From assembly GCA_964497975.1 (NCBI GenBank), contig CAZCFO010000004.1, positions 62,001-126,000 of the forward strand: DNA of 64,000 bases, written 5' to 3'. The position numbers and the translations under genes are program-made. Of the stretch, positions 52,708 to 61,197 are shown one piece after another; position 1 is the first letter of the stretch; each line of letters begins with the position of its first letter. This DNA is from JABFSS01 sp964497975 (GTDB lineage: Bacteria; Patescibacteriota; Gracilibacteria; Peribacterales; Peribacteraceae). The notes under the pieces are model-generated. The model searched no databases. It saw only the letters and a program-made list of their open reading frames with translations, and was not told where the DNA came from.

Positions 52708-52747
52708 GCATCCGTTTCCCTCCGAAGATTCTTCCCCCCTCACCCCC

Positions 52748-52990
52748 ATGGAAAACCCAGAATCTGTAACCGGAACGTACGACGAGCCGCATGTCATCCA
52801 GCCGGGAAGCGACGCGCACGTGCATCTCAAGGATCCATCGCATAAAGGACCGCTTGGCTCTTTCAATACCCGGAACGGCCAGCCTGTTCCCAAGACGTAC
52901 AACGACCTGTTCGCCGATCTCCGTCCTGCGCAGCCCGCCCGGTCGGAAATGCTCGCTGCTCTCTTGGCGCAGGTTGACGCCAAAGCCTGA
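52748..52990 (+). CDS. Small protein of unknown function
   Basis: 80 residues from ATG 52748: MENPESVTGTYDEPHVI, a His/Asp stretch (SDAHVHLKDPSHK) and a short helical end (EMLAALLAQVDAKA). No signal peptide. Lies 40 nt after the previous small gene and 11 nt before the next. Confidence 0.5.
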   Translation: MENPESVTGTYDEPHVIQPGSDAHVHLKDPSHKGPLGSFNTRNGQPVPKTYNDLFADLRPAQPARSEMLAALLAQVDAKA

Positions 52991-53001
52991 CCCTGCCGAT
53001 C

Positions 53002-53568
53002 ATGCCGCTTCATGAACGTCCGCATTCGCACGATGACGGGGACGAAGAGCCCGCGTGGCGCGTGCCCGTCCTCCCCGCGGGCGCACGGTATGACGGCGCG
53101 CATCGCCGGCGGGCCCCGCACCGGAAGGCTGCACCGCTGTGCGACGGAGGCATGGATGAGGACATGCGCGCGCTCTTTGAGGGGATGAAAAAAGCGGCCG
53201 CGGAGAGCCTGGAAACGGAAATGGATTATCAGAGGTATAAGCAGGACGAACTCCTGAAGAGCCGCCAACAGGAGGTGTCCGAGCGTGTTCAGCATTTCCG
53301 GCAGGAACTCCTCCGGCGGATTGAGGAGGCGGGGGAACGGATGCGGCACATCCTGCAAAAACTGGCCCTGGAGTACGGCGCATCCTCCGAGCCTCCGCTC
53401 GCGGCGGTCGAAACCGTTCCCGCTGAGCCGGCTGCGGCACCCGTGCGGGCCGAGACGCAGGCAATACCCTCGGAAACCGAGCGGCAGATGGCGATTTCCC
53501 TGGCAGGAGCCCGGGTGGACGCCTTGCGCCGGTTTATGGGGTATTTTGCCGCCGCCCGGGGGCGGTAG
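53002..53568 (+). CDS. Coiled-coil protein of unknown function
   Basis: 188 residues. N terminus rich in His/Arg/Asp, then a coiled coil ~50-125 (MKKAAAESLETEMDYQRYKQ, RVQHFRQELLRRIEEAGERM), Ala/Pro linker and a final helix (ALRRFMGYFAAARGR). No membrane segment. Similar in style to the helical proteins at 56-59 kb. It ends 33 nt before nrdR. Confidence 0.6.
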   Translation: MPLHERPHSHDDGDEEPAWRVPVLPAGARYDGAHRRRAPHRKAAPLCDGGMDEDMRALFEGMKKAAAESLETEMDYQRYKQDELLKSRQQEVSERVQHFRQELLRRIEEAGERMRHILQKLALEYGASSEPPLAAVETVPAEPAAAPVRAETQAIPSETERQMAISLAGARVDALRRFMGYFAAARGR

Positions 53569-53589
53569 GCATCGCTTCGGGAGAAACTG

Positions 53590-53595
53590 TACAAT
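53590..53595 (+). promoter_or_regulatory. -10 box of nrdR (leaderless)
   Basis: TACAAT ends 6 nt before the ATG at 53602. No NrdR box was noticed. Confidence 0.5.
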
Positions 53596-53601
53596 CGCGC
53601 C

Positions 53602-54048
53602 ATGTTCTGCCCGCGGTGCAAATTCGAGGATACGTCGGTCATCGACTCCCGCCTGAGCGAGGAAGGCCGGGCCGTGCGCCGCCGCCGCGAGTGCCCCAAG
53701 TGCGACCACCGGTTCACGACGTTCGAGCGCCAGGAACTTTCGTCGCTGATCGTCGTGAAGCGCGACGGAACCAGCGAGCCGTACTCCCGCAGCAAGCTCG
53801 AGCGGGGGATCTGGCTGTCGTGCACCAAGCGCCCGATCAAGCAGGACCAGATCGACAAGCTCCTCAACAAGCTCGAAGAGAAGTGGGCCGCAAACAAGAA
53901 GGAGGTGTCGTCATCGACCATCGGTACGGACGTGATGAAGGAGCTGAAGAAGCTCGACCAGGTCGCCTACATCCGCTTCGCCTCCGTGCACCGGGAATTC
54001 AAGGATGTGGAGGAGTTCAAGGAGGAGCTGGGCAGGCTGTTTAAATAG
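53602..54048 (+). CDS. nrdR: Transcriptional repressor NrdR
   Basis: Nucleotide-sensing repressor of ribonucleotide reductase genes. 148 residues. Zinc ribbon FCPRCKFEDTSVIDSRLSEE ... CPKCDHRFTTFE (two Cys pairs), then an ATP-cone domain beginning LIVVKRDGTSEPYSRSKLER. Both parts are complete. No nrd gene lies in the window, so its targets are elsewhere. Confidence 0.95.
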   Translation: MFCPRCKFEDTSVIDSRLSEEGRAVRRRRECPKCDHRFTTFERQELSSLIVVKRDGTSEPYSRSKLERGIWLSCTKRPIKQDQIDKLLNKLEEKWAANKKEVSSSTIGTDVMKELKKLDQVAYIRFASVHREFKDVEEFKEELGRLFK

Positions 54049-54121
54049 GAGACAGAAGATACAGAAGGCACAAAAGGCACAGATGAGCTCCTCTGTGCCG
54101 TCTGCCGCCTGTGTACCGTCT
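54049..54121. repeat. ACAGAAGGCAC-type inverted repeat between nrdR and aspS
   Basis: Left arm 54049-54083 starts at the base after the nrdR stop; right arm 54092-54121 is imperfectly complementary and consists of CTCTGTGCCGTCTG-like units. Similar CTCTGTGTCTTCTG words code Ser linkers at 12.6 and 46.2 kb. Confidence 0.72.
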
Positions 54122-54163
54122 ACGGCCCGCCTCTTCGCCTAGCCAAAAACATCCACCCGCTCC

Positions 54164-54169
54164 TATACT
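54164..54169 (+). promoter_or_regulatory. -10 box of aspS (leaderless)
   Basis: TATACT ends 6 nt before the ATG at 54176. Confidence 0.5.
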
Positions 54170-54175
54170 TCCCGC

Positions 54176-55933
54176 ATGTTGCGTACCCACACCTGCGGCG
54201 AACTCCGCGATTCCCATGCGGGCAAAACCGCGACCCTCTGCGGATGGGTCCACCGTCGCCGCGACCACGGCGGTTTGATCTTCATCGATCTCCGAGACCG
54301 CTACGGTCTCACGCAGATGGTGATCCACCCCGAAAACAAAGCCGCATTCTCCGCGGCGGAAAAAATCCGGCCCGAGTGGGTGCTGAAGATCACCGGAAAA
54401 GTGCAGAAGCGCATCGCGGGCGCCGAGAAAAAGGACAGCCCCACCGGCATGATCGAGGTGATCGTCGATGAGATCGAAGTCCTCAATGAAGCCCAGACGC
54501 CGCCGTTTGAAATTGATTCGGACAAAGAAGCCAACGAGGAAATCCGCCTCACGTACCGGTATCTCGACATGCGCCGCGAGCGCATGAAGAAGAACATCGA
54601 GCTGCGCTCGAAGGTCTTCCAGATCATCCGCAGGCACTTCACGGAGGAAGGATGCCTGGAAGTGGATACGCCCTGCCTGATCAAGGGCACGCCCGAAGGA
54701 GCCCGCGAATACGTAGTGCCCTCGCGCCTCTACCCCGGCAACTTCTTCGTGCTCCCCCAGAGCCCGCAGCAGCTCAAGCAGCTGTGCATGGTGGGCGGAC
54801 TGGACCGGTACTTCCAGATCGCGCGGTGCTTCCGCGACGAAGACCTGAGAGGGGACCGCCAGCCCGAATTCCTGCAGCTCGACTTCGAAATGAGCTTCGG
54901 CACGCAGGAAGACGTGCAGCAGATCATCGAGGGATCGCTCCTGAAGATTCTCAAGGAATGCAGCACCAAGCCGCTCAAGGGCGGGAAAGTCGCGAAGTAC
55001 ACCTGGAAGGAGGTGATGGAGCGCTACGGCTCCGACAAGCCCGACTTGCGCTACGATCTGCCGATCACCGATGTCTCGGATATCGCAAAAGGCAGCGGAT
55101 TCAAGGTCTTCGAGGATGCACTCGCCAGGGGCGGCACCGTCCGGGCATTGAGAGTCCCCGGCGGCGCGACGCTCACGCGCAGCGAGATCGACACCTGGAC
55201 GGAGCTCGCGAAGGAACTGAAGGCGAAGGGCCTCGCGTACATCCTGCTCAAGGAGGACGGGCCGTCTTCGCCGCTGCTGAAGTTCTTCGCCGACGGCGTG
55301 CTGAAGAAGCTGCAGGAAGCGACGGGCGCCCAGACCGGCGACGCGATCTTCTTCGGCGCGGATAAGTTCAAGATCGCGTGCGCGAGCCTCTCGCGCGTGC
55401 GCAGCGAAGCCGCGAAGCGGTTCAATCTGATCGATACGTCCATCCACGCGATGTTCTGGGTGACGGACTTCCCGATGTTCGAGGAACAGGACGACGGCTC
55501 CGTGACGTTCTCGCACCACCCGTTCACGAGCCCCAACCCGGAGCAGTGGAAACACCGCAAGGAGAAGCCCTACGACGTGCATGCCATCTGCTACGACCTG
55601 GTGCTCGACGGCTACGAGCTGGGCTCCGGCTCCATCCGCATCCACAACCGCCAGCTGCAGTCCGAGGTCTTCGACATGCTGGGCATCAGCCGCGAGGACG
55701 CCGAGCGGCGCTTCGGGCACATGCTGAAGGCGTTCGAGTACGGCGCTCCGCCACATGGCGGATTCGCGTACGGCATCGACCGCGTGGTGATGCTGCTGGC
55801 CGGCGAGCCCAACATCCGCGAGGTGACGCCGTTCCCCAAGGATCAGAAAGCGAAGGATTTGATGCTTGGGGCGCCGTCGCTCATGCCCCCGAAGCAGATT
55901 GAAGAGTTGGGTCTGAAGATCGTGGCAGAATGA
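54176..55933 (+). CDS. aspS: Aspartyl-tRNA synthetase, bacterial type
   Basis: 585 residues: N-terminal OB fold (GWVHRRRDHGGLIFIDLRDR), class II core with motif 2 (FQIARCFRDEDLRGDRQPEF) and motif 3 (GFAYGIDRVVMLLAG), and the GAD insertion of bacterial enzymes (~280-420). The His in RRDHGG is the residue associated with non-discriminating AspRS, which also charges tRNA-Asn for GatCAB; discriminating enzymes such as E. coli's have Leu there. That suggests indirect Asn-tRNA synthesis here. Confidence 0.95.
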   Translation: MLRTHTCGELRDSHAGKTATLCGWVHRRRDHGGLIFIDLRDRYGLTQMVIHPENKAAFSAAEKIRPEWVLKITGKVQKRIAGAEKKDSPTGMIEVIVDEIEVLNEAQTPPFEIDSDKEANEEIRLTYRYLDMRRERMKKNIELRSKVFQIIRRHFTEEGCLEVDTPCLIKGTPEGAREYVVPSRLYPGNFFVLPQSPQQLKQLCMVGGLDRYFQIARCFRDEDLRGDRQPEFLQLDFEMSFGTQEDVQQIIEGSLLKILKECSTKPLKGGKVAKYTWKEVMERYGSDKPDLRYDLPITDVSDIAKGSGFKVFEDALARGGTVRALRVPGGATLTRSEIDTWTELAKELKAKGLAYILLKEDGPSSPLLKFFADGVLKKLQEATGAQTGDAIFFGADKFKIACASLSRVRSEAAKRFNLIDTSIHAMFWVTDFPMFEEQDDGSVTFSHHPFTSPNPEQWKHRKEKPYDVHAICYDLVLDGYELGSGSIRIHNRQLQSEVFDMLGISREDAERRFGHMLKAFEYGAPPHGGFAYGIDRVVMLLAGEPNIREVTPFPKDQKAKDLMLGAPSLMPPKQIEELGLKIVAE

Positions 55934-55942
55934 TCCTTAACC

Positions 55943-56006
55943 GAATGACGAATTATGAATCATGAATTCTGTCTAGCAAATATTCGTAATTCATAATTCA
56001 TGATTC
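55943..56006. repeat. TTACGAAT-type inverted repeat with TCTAG loop
   Basis: Arms 55943-55968 and 55982-56006 around CTGTCTAGCAAAT. The right arm contains CATGAT (55999-56004), 6 nt before the ATG of the next gene, so it may provide that gene's -10. Confidence 0.85.
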
Positions 56007-56010
56007 CTCT

Positions 56011-56877
56011 ATGGTCGACCCTCAACCTCCACAAGATCCTGCGGAACAAAAGCGGAAGGATGCTCTGCGCAAATTTCACGAAGACAACCTGAAGAGCGTG
56101 GAGCTGCAGGAGGAGAAGGAGAAACGTTCGCGGAGTGCCCGCCGGGCCGACCAGACGGGGTTTGAGGAGCGCGGGCAGCAGGCCGTTCTGGAGGACGACC
56201 AGGGGGAGGCCGCAAAAAAAGAGCGCACGAAGGAGTGGCGTGCCGCCGACAAGCTCCAGCAGGAGGAGATCGCGAAGGACAAAGCCCGCCGCGCCGAAGA
56301 GGCCCGCGTGCTGAAGGAGCGCCGGGACAAGGACAAGGCCTACGCCGAAAAGCAGCATGCTTTCTTCGAATCATTCCGGGAACACGCCTCAAAAAAAGCG
56401 CGCGAAGAACGCGAATCCTACGAAAAGGACATGGAGCTGAAGCATGAGCTGCTGCTGCTCGACAAATCCGTCTTCGAGGCCAAGCAGAAGGTGGATAGCG
56501 AGGAGCTGCGCGCCAAAAACGACATCGACCGCGAAGGCCTGCGCAAGCGCGACATCATCATCCGGGAGTACGCCGACCTGGAGCGGAAGCTGTTTGCGGA
56601 AGAGGCGCGGAAGAAGGCGCAGTATGCCGCCATGGGCCCGCAGGGGAAGGCGCTCCTGGACCAGCTGGCGAAGGAGATGGCCAAAAAGCGGGCCGAAATC
56701 CACAACGAGGCCGGGCTTGCGCAGCGCAGGCGCGAGCAGGAGGTCGTGAAGAAGAAAACCGACGTCGAAACGAAATCACGCCGGCGAAAGGCCGAGCTGG
56801 ACGCGGAGAAGTGGAAGCGGAAAGCGGAACTGGAAAAAAAGAGGAAGGATCCGGAGCCGCCCAAAACGCGCAGGTGA
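56011..56877 (+). CDS. Long charged coiled-coil protein, unknown
   Basis: 288 residues, almost entirely Lys/Glu/Arg/Ala helix from ~15 to the end (EELRAKNDIDREGLRKRDII, KKRAEIHNEAGLAQRRREQE). No signal peptide, no membrane segment and no Cys. Predicted cytoplasmic rod. No family recognised; weak likeness to any coiled coil is not evidence of function. Convergent with the 656-residue gene, sharing no spacer (stops at 56877 and 56878). Confidence 0.65.
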   Translation: MVDPQPPQDPAEQKRKDALRKFHEDNLKSVELQEEKEKRSRSARRADQTGFEERGQQAVLEDDQGEAAKKERTKEWRAADKLQQEEIAKDKARRAEEARVLKERRDKDKAYAEKQHAFFESFREHASKKAREERESYEKDMELKHELLLLDKSVFEAKQKVDSEELRAKNDIDREGLRKRDIIIREYADLERKLFAEEARKKAQYAAMGPQGKALLDQLAKEMAKKRAEIHNEAGLAQRRREQEVVKKKTDVETKSRRRKAELDAEKWKRKAELEKKRKDPEPPKTRR

Positions 56878-58848
56878 TCAGCCAAAGAGACTCTTGATGC
56901 CGGCCTCGGCGCTGCCGGCCATCGCCAGTTCCATGATGGGCTTCATGGCCTTCTGCATGGGCTCTTGCAGCGGGCCGGCAAGCCTGCCGGCATTGGAATA
57001 GGCCTGCATGAGCACAAGACTGTCGGAGAATCCGATCGGCTGGCCGTTCGCGCGCTGTGAGGCGATCTTCGTAAGCTGGGGAAGTTGTTTGACCAGCTGT
57101 TCTGCCGCCTTCTGCTGCTCGGGGGTCATGGCCTTGATCGTCTTCTGCATCTCCGGCGTGGCCAGCTGCTTCTGCAGGTCGTCGAGCGCCTTTACGGCGT
57201 TCTCGGCATAGCTCTTCATGAGCTTTTCGGACTTGGCCATCTGCTCGCCCTTTCCTTTCTTCTCGGCCTCGGCACGGAACTTCGCGGCGTCGGGGCTCAC
57301 GAGAACATTCATCAGGCGCTCCATCTGATCCCGCAGTACGGCGCGTACCACAACAGGGCCGTTCGGCCGGTTGACGGTCACCACCTGGACCGGCAACTGG
57401 GAGAGAACCACCTTGCTGACCTGCTCCAGCGTCATCCCGCCGCTCGGCGTGAGCGTCAGCTGGACGAAGCCCTCCGTGCCCATGGGGCTGTCGGAGACCG
57501 CGATGTCGGCCATGCGTGACGGATTGGCATTGAAGCTTTTGGCGGAAGCCTCGGTGTCCTCGCGCTCCTTTTTGATTTCCGCCTTGGCGTCTTTTTCCAG
57601 CTTCTGCTTCGCATCCTCATCCAGCTTCTTCTGGGCCTGGGGATTCTGGAGCAATTTGGCGTAGCCCTGGAGCTGCTGGCTGATCGTCTGCAGTTCGGCC
57701 GTGCGGGCGGCGAGGCCTTTGCGATTCGCCTCTGGGAACTGGTCGGGCGTCGCGATGAATTTGAGTTCCGTCTGGACCCTCTCCTGCGCCGTCTTTACGA
57801 GCCCCTGATCGACGAACACCGGAGCCAGGAACACGGAGACCACGCTCTTCTCGGCGGCCTGGACGGATGTCGCCGTCTCTCCGCGGAGTTGCTCGGCGCG
57901 CTTGAAGCGGGATTCGGGGGTTTCCGGAGCGCGGGCTTGCTTTGCCATTCCCTCCAGTTGGGTCCGCGTATCCTGCAACTGCTTCTGTCGGGCCGTGAGA
58001 CCGTCCAGCTGCTTGCGCTGCGGCTCAGTGAGCGTCTTGCGCTGCTCCTCGGTGAGCGGGGGGGTAAGCAGGCCGGCGATCATCTTCAGCTCGGAATCCA
58101 CCTGCTTCTGCGCCGTCTGTACCCGTTCGCGATCGTAGGTGGGCGCCGCGGGTCCCGTCTCCCCGGACTGGAGGACTCCCTCTTGCCGGCTATCGCGCGC
58201 GGCCTTCACGGATTCATCGGTGGTCCTCGCCTGCTTCTCCTGCGCGCTGAGGCGCTCGCCGGGGGTTCCCGATCCTGCATTCTGATAGTTCGGCGCAGCC
58301 GCCTGCGTCGGCTTCTTGATAATTCCAAGAGCGATGAGGAACGGCGTGACGGTGTAGACCATGTTGCGGATGGAGACCGGCAGTCCGTTGACGGATTCCT
58401 GGAAGTCCTGTGCCTCCTCCTCGCTCATGCCCATCGTGTTGCGCAGCGTGCGACCGAAGGCGGCCTCGCGCTTCTGGAACTGCGGATCATTAAGGATGTC
58501 GGATTCCGCCTTCTGGTTGGCGCTCTGTTCTCCGCCGGGGGTGCTCTTGAGCTTCTGCTGTTGCTGCTGCGTGGTGATCTTCTGCTGGCCGTCCGGGAGC
58601 TGCTTTGCGAGCTTCTGCAGTCCCTGGGTCGTCTGATCGAGCTTGGTCTTCGCCTGCTTCTGTGCGGCCTGATCGAGCTTCTGCGTCGTTTCGCCATTGA
58701 GCTTCACTTCCGGCTGCTGGGGCTGCGCATCGATCTTCGCCTTCACTTCGTTCTGCGGCACGGGAGGATTATTGGGCACTTCGTTCCAGATCAGGCGCGG
58801 CTCGGCGGCGGAAGCGGTGAACGCCGGAAATGTCTTGTGGGTGCGCAT
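56878..58848 (-). CDS. Large Gln/Lys-rich helical protein with internal repeat, unknown
   Basis: 656 residues, no known family. N-terminal ~110 residues are Gln/Lys low complexity; one hydrophobic stretch near 165-180 (IRNMVYTVTPFLIALGII) may be a membrane helix. Two related helical blocks follow: RERVQTAQKQVDSELKMIAG and LVKTAQERVQTELKFIATPD, each with a later ARQKQLQDTRTQLEGMAKQA-like helix, showing an internal duplication. A beta segment (FVQLTLTPSGGMTLEQVSKV) lies near 475. Twelve nt after the next small gene upstream, so probably cotranscribed. Confidence 0.65.
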   Translation of the reverse strand: MRTHKTFPAFTASAAEPRLIWNEVPNNPPVPQNEVKAKIDAQPQQPEVKLNGETTQKLDQAAQKQAKTKLDQTTQGLQKLAKQLPDGQQKITTQQQQQKLKSTPGGEQSANQKAESDILNDPQFQKREAAFGRTLRNTMGMSEEEAQDFQESVNGLPVSIRNMVYTVTPFLIALGIIKKPTQAAAPNYQNAGSGTPGERLSAQEKQARTTDESVKAARDSRQEGVLQSGETGPAAPTYDRERVQTAQKQVDSELKMIAGLLTPPLTEEQRKTLTEPQRKQLDGLTARQKQLQDTRTQLEGMAKQARAPETPESRFKRAEQLRGETATSVQAAEKSVVSVFLAPVFVDQGLVKTAQERVQTELKFIATPDQFPEANRKGLAARTAELQTISQQLQGYAKLLQNPQAQKKLDEDAKQKLEKDAKAEIKKEREDTEASAKSFNANPSRMADIAVSDSPMGTEGFVQLTLTPSGGMTLEQVSKVVLSQLPVQVVTVNRPNGPVVVRAVLRDQMERLMNVLVSPDAAKFRAEAEKKGKGEQMAKSEKLMKSYAENAVKALDDLQKQLATPEMQKTIKAMTPEQQKAAEQLVKQLPQLTKIASQRANGQPIGFSDSLVLMQAYSNAGRLAGPLQEPMQKAMKPIMELAMAGSAEAGIKSLFG

Positions 58849-58859
58849 GGAGAGGGGAG

Positions 58860-59198
58860 TTAAATGGCGCCGATGGCCTGTTCGAGACCGGAAAGCTGCT
58901 GCTCTTCTTTGGTGCGCTCTTCGTGCTCGAGCGATTTGCGCGCCGTCGACTGGTACTGATGGACTTTCGCCTCGAGCGCGGCGAGATACGCCGCAAGCTG
59001 CTTGTCGTACTCGGCGAACGCTTTTTCGTACCGCTGCGCGCGGACCTGCGCCTGCTCCGGTGTCTCGCCGGCATACTTCTGATCGAGGAGCGGCAGCTGG
59101 TCGGTGGTGAGATCGGGGTCGATCTTGCTCATCAGCGTGTTGTAGAGCTCATCCCCGGAGGGAATCTGCAGTGCCGATGAGGCGTTCTGATCCGGCAT
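58860..59198 (-). CDS. Small helical protein upstream of the 656-residue gene
   Basis: 112 residues, no family. Polar N terminus (SALQIPSGDELYNTLMSKID) then a coiled-coil-like helix (AQRYEKAFAEYDKQLAAYLA). Eleven nt before the next gene on the same strand, likely an operon. TACAAT at 59221-59226 on the minus strand, 22 nt upstream, is a plausible -10. Confidence 0.6.
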   Translation of the reverse strand: MPDQNASSALQIPSGDELYNTLMSKIDPDLTTDQLPLLDQKYAGETPEQAQVRAQRYEKAFAEYDKQLAAYLAALEAKVHQYQSTARKSLEHEERTKEEQQLSGLEQAIGAI

Positions 59199-59341
59199 GG
59201 GTTTTGGTGTAAATCTGACTATTGTACCAGAAAATCGCGGTTTACGGGAGGCCGGACCCTATTGCAGCATCATGATTCCAGCCCTTGGCAAGCGCTCCCG
59301 GGCATTGGAGAAATCCCTGCGGTGCGCTCCAATATCCCCGG

Positions 59342-60913
59342 ATGACCTCATTCTGGAAAAGCGCCGGCCAACGGATGTTCCCGCAAGGCTGGAAATCGGG
59401 CATCGCGCTCTATGCATTCGTCCTCTTCCTGGCGGCCGGCCTGCTGGCGCTCCGCGACTACGGCGTCTCGGGCGACGAGCCGGCCGTGCGCAAATTCGGC
59501 ATGGATGCCTTCGCGTACCTGTTCCACAACGGTCCCGTGCCGGCTGAACAGGATTGGGCGTTTTTCAATCCGGTGATTCCCGTGCTCCTGCGCGGCATCG
59601 AGCTCGGGTTCGGGCTCGCAGACGGCGCCGACATCTGGTTCACGCGGCATCTGGTGACGTTCCCCCTGCTCTTCGGAACGATCGCAGTATTCCATCAAAT
59701 TACCTGGATGCGCTTTCGGGATTGGAAATTCCCTCTGATCGGCAGCCTGATGTTCATGCTGAGTCCGCGGCTCTTCGCGCACGGCATGTACAACCCCAAG
59801 GATATCCCCGCGCTGTTCTTCTTCATGCTTTCCGCGTGGACGCTGCTCCTGCTGCTCGAAAAACAATCGGCGGCGAGATTCATCGCGCACATTCTCAGCG
59901 CCGCTCTTCTCATCAGCATGCGCACGTTCGGATTATTGATTCCCGTTCTGGCGATGCTGTTTCTCTGGGTTTCTCCGGGAAAATCCCGCGCGTTTTTCGT
60001 CAAATTCAGTCTCACCTACACCCTAACCTTAGCCCTAACCCTAGCCCTTGTGTGGCCAATGCTCTGGGCAAACCCCATCACCGGACTTCTGGGCGCGCTC
60101 TTCAATAACACGTCTCGCCTCGGCGGAGGATTTTATTTCGGACAGAATATTTCCGGCGCCGGCGTGCCCTGGCATTACCTCCCGGTGTGGATCGGCATCA
60201 CGACGCCGGTTCTGTATTCGATTCTGTTTCTCACGGGATTCGTCACGCTGATGATCCGCTGCGCGCGCAATCCGTTCTGCCTTCTGCGGGCGAAGAAGCC
60301 GTCGGGCATCGCACTGCTCTGGTTCACGCTGCCGGTCGCCGCATTGATCCTCTTGAAGATCGGCATCTTCGACGAGTGGCGGCACGTGTTGTTCCTGTAT
60401 CCCGCGTTCCTCTTGATCGCACTCGAGGGACTCTCGTGGATCCTGATGGCTGCGAAAAAACTTCCGCGATCATCCGAAAAGATCCTGCGGTGGATCGCCG
60501 GAGGGGTTCTTGCGCTGCAGCTGCTCTCGATGGGGGTATGGATGATCCGCAACCACCCGTTCCACTACGTCTATTTCAGCATCCCGACGCGGTTTATCTC
60601 CGGTCAGTTCGATCTGGATTACTGGGGACTCAGCTACCGCGCGGGGCTGGAATGGATCGTAAAAAATGACGAGCGCGAGGTCATCAACGTCCATGTCCGC
60701 GCGCGCGTGGGACAGGCGGCCGCCGACACGCTGCCGTTTGACGATTGGGACAGACTGCGATTCGTGGAAGAAAAGGACGCCGACTACATCCTCGATAACT
60801 TCCGCGGCAGCGAATACCGCGACCCCTTCCCGCCGGAGAGGGAAGTGCATGCAATTGTGGTGGATGGGCTGAAGATTCTGGGGATTGCAAAAGGAGCGGC
60901 GACATTGCCATAA
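59342..60913 (+). CDS. Polytopic membrane glycosyltransferase, GT-C/GT39-like
   Basis: About 523 residues, ten or more transmembrane helices. The first loop has DYGVSGDEPAVRKFG, like the acidic DE motif of GT-C enzymes that use polyprenyl-phosphate sugars, and SPRLFAHGMYNPKDIPALFF is a second conserved-looking loop. A soluble C-terminal domain of ~110 residues follows. Likely role: adding a sugar to protein or lipid at the outer face; substrates unknown. A stretch TYTLTLALTLALVWP in one helix is coded by CCCTAA-like DNA repeats. Start at 59342 or 59375. Confidence 0.7.
   Translation: MTSFWKSAGQRMFPQGWKSGIALYAFVLFLAAGLLALRDYGVSGDEPAVRKFGMDAFAYLFHNGPVPAEQDWAFFNPVIPVLLRGIELGFGLADGADIWFTRHLVTFPLLFGTIAVFHQITWMRFRDWKFPLIGSLMFMLSPRLFAHGMYNPKDIPALFFFMLSAWTLLLLLEKQSAARFIAHILSAALLISMRTFGLLIPVLAMLFLWVSPGKSRAFFVKFSLTYTLTLALTLALVWPMLWANPITGLLGALFNNTSRLGGGFYFGQNISGAGVPWHYLPVWIGITTPVLYSILFLTGFVTLMIRCARNPFCLLRAKKPSGIALLWFTLPVAALILLKIGIFDEWRHVLFLYPAFLLIALEGLSWILMAAKKLPRSSEKILRWIAGGVLALQLLSMGVWMIRNHPFHYVYFSIPTRFISGQFDLDYWGLSYRAGLEWIVKNDEREVINVHVRARVGQAAADTLPFDDWDRLRFVEEKDADYILDNFRGSEYRDPFPPEREVHAIVVDGLKILGIAKGAATLP
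60016..60047 (+). repeat. CCCTAA-like simple repeat inside the membrane glycosyltransferase gene
   Basis: Four imperfect copies of (A/G)CCCTAA within a helix-coding segment; resembles telomere repeats by chance of unit. Confidence 0.6.
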
Positions 60914-60927
60914 CGCACCTTACGAAC

Positions 60928-61197
60928 TTATCGAAGTTTGTAGACATCCTTTCGTTGGCCAATAGCCACGACTGTTACGATAATCATGCGCTTCTCGATG
61001 GTGTAGATGATGCGATACGGCCAGACCCGCAAAGAATAGAGGCCATAGAGCTCTCCCTGCAGCTTCTTGCCCGCAAAGGGATCTTCACGCAGCCCTTCCA
61101 GGGCGTTAAACACCTTTTCCCGATCCCTTACGGGAAGCGCGTCGAACTGCTTTTGAGCCTTTGGCTTGAGAAAGACGTCGAACATCACGCGTAGCAT
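60928..61197 (-). CDS. RelE/ParE-family toxin
   Basis: 89 residues (or 85 from ATG 61185). Typical RelE-fold sequence: VFLKPKAQKQFDALPVRDRE, ALEGLREDPFAGKKLQGELY, then SLRVWPYRIIYTIEKRMIIV, with the family's G...yRlRvg..R..Y pattern. RelE relatives cut mRNA on the ribosome or inhibit gyrase; which applies is not visible. Its start overlaps the antitoxin gene by 92 nt. Confidence 0.85.
   Translation of the reverse strand: MLRVMFDVFLKPKAQKQFDALPVRDREKVFNALEGLREDPFAGKKLQGELYGLYSLRVWPYRIIYTIEKRMIIVTVVAIGQRKDVYKLR

Noticed and set aside
60016..60047. Telomere or linear-replicon end signal (CCCTAA)
   Set aside because: Only a few imperfect copies, internal to a gene and translated.
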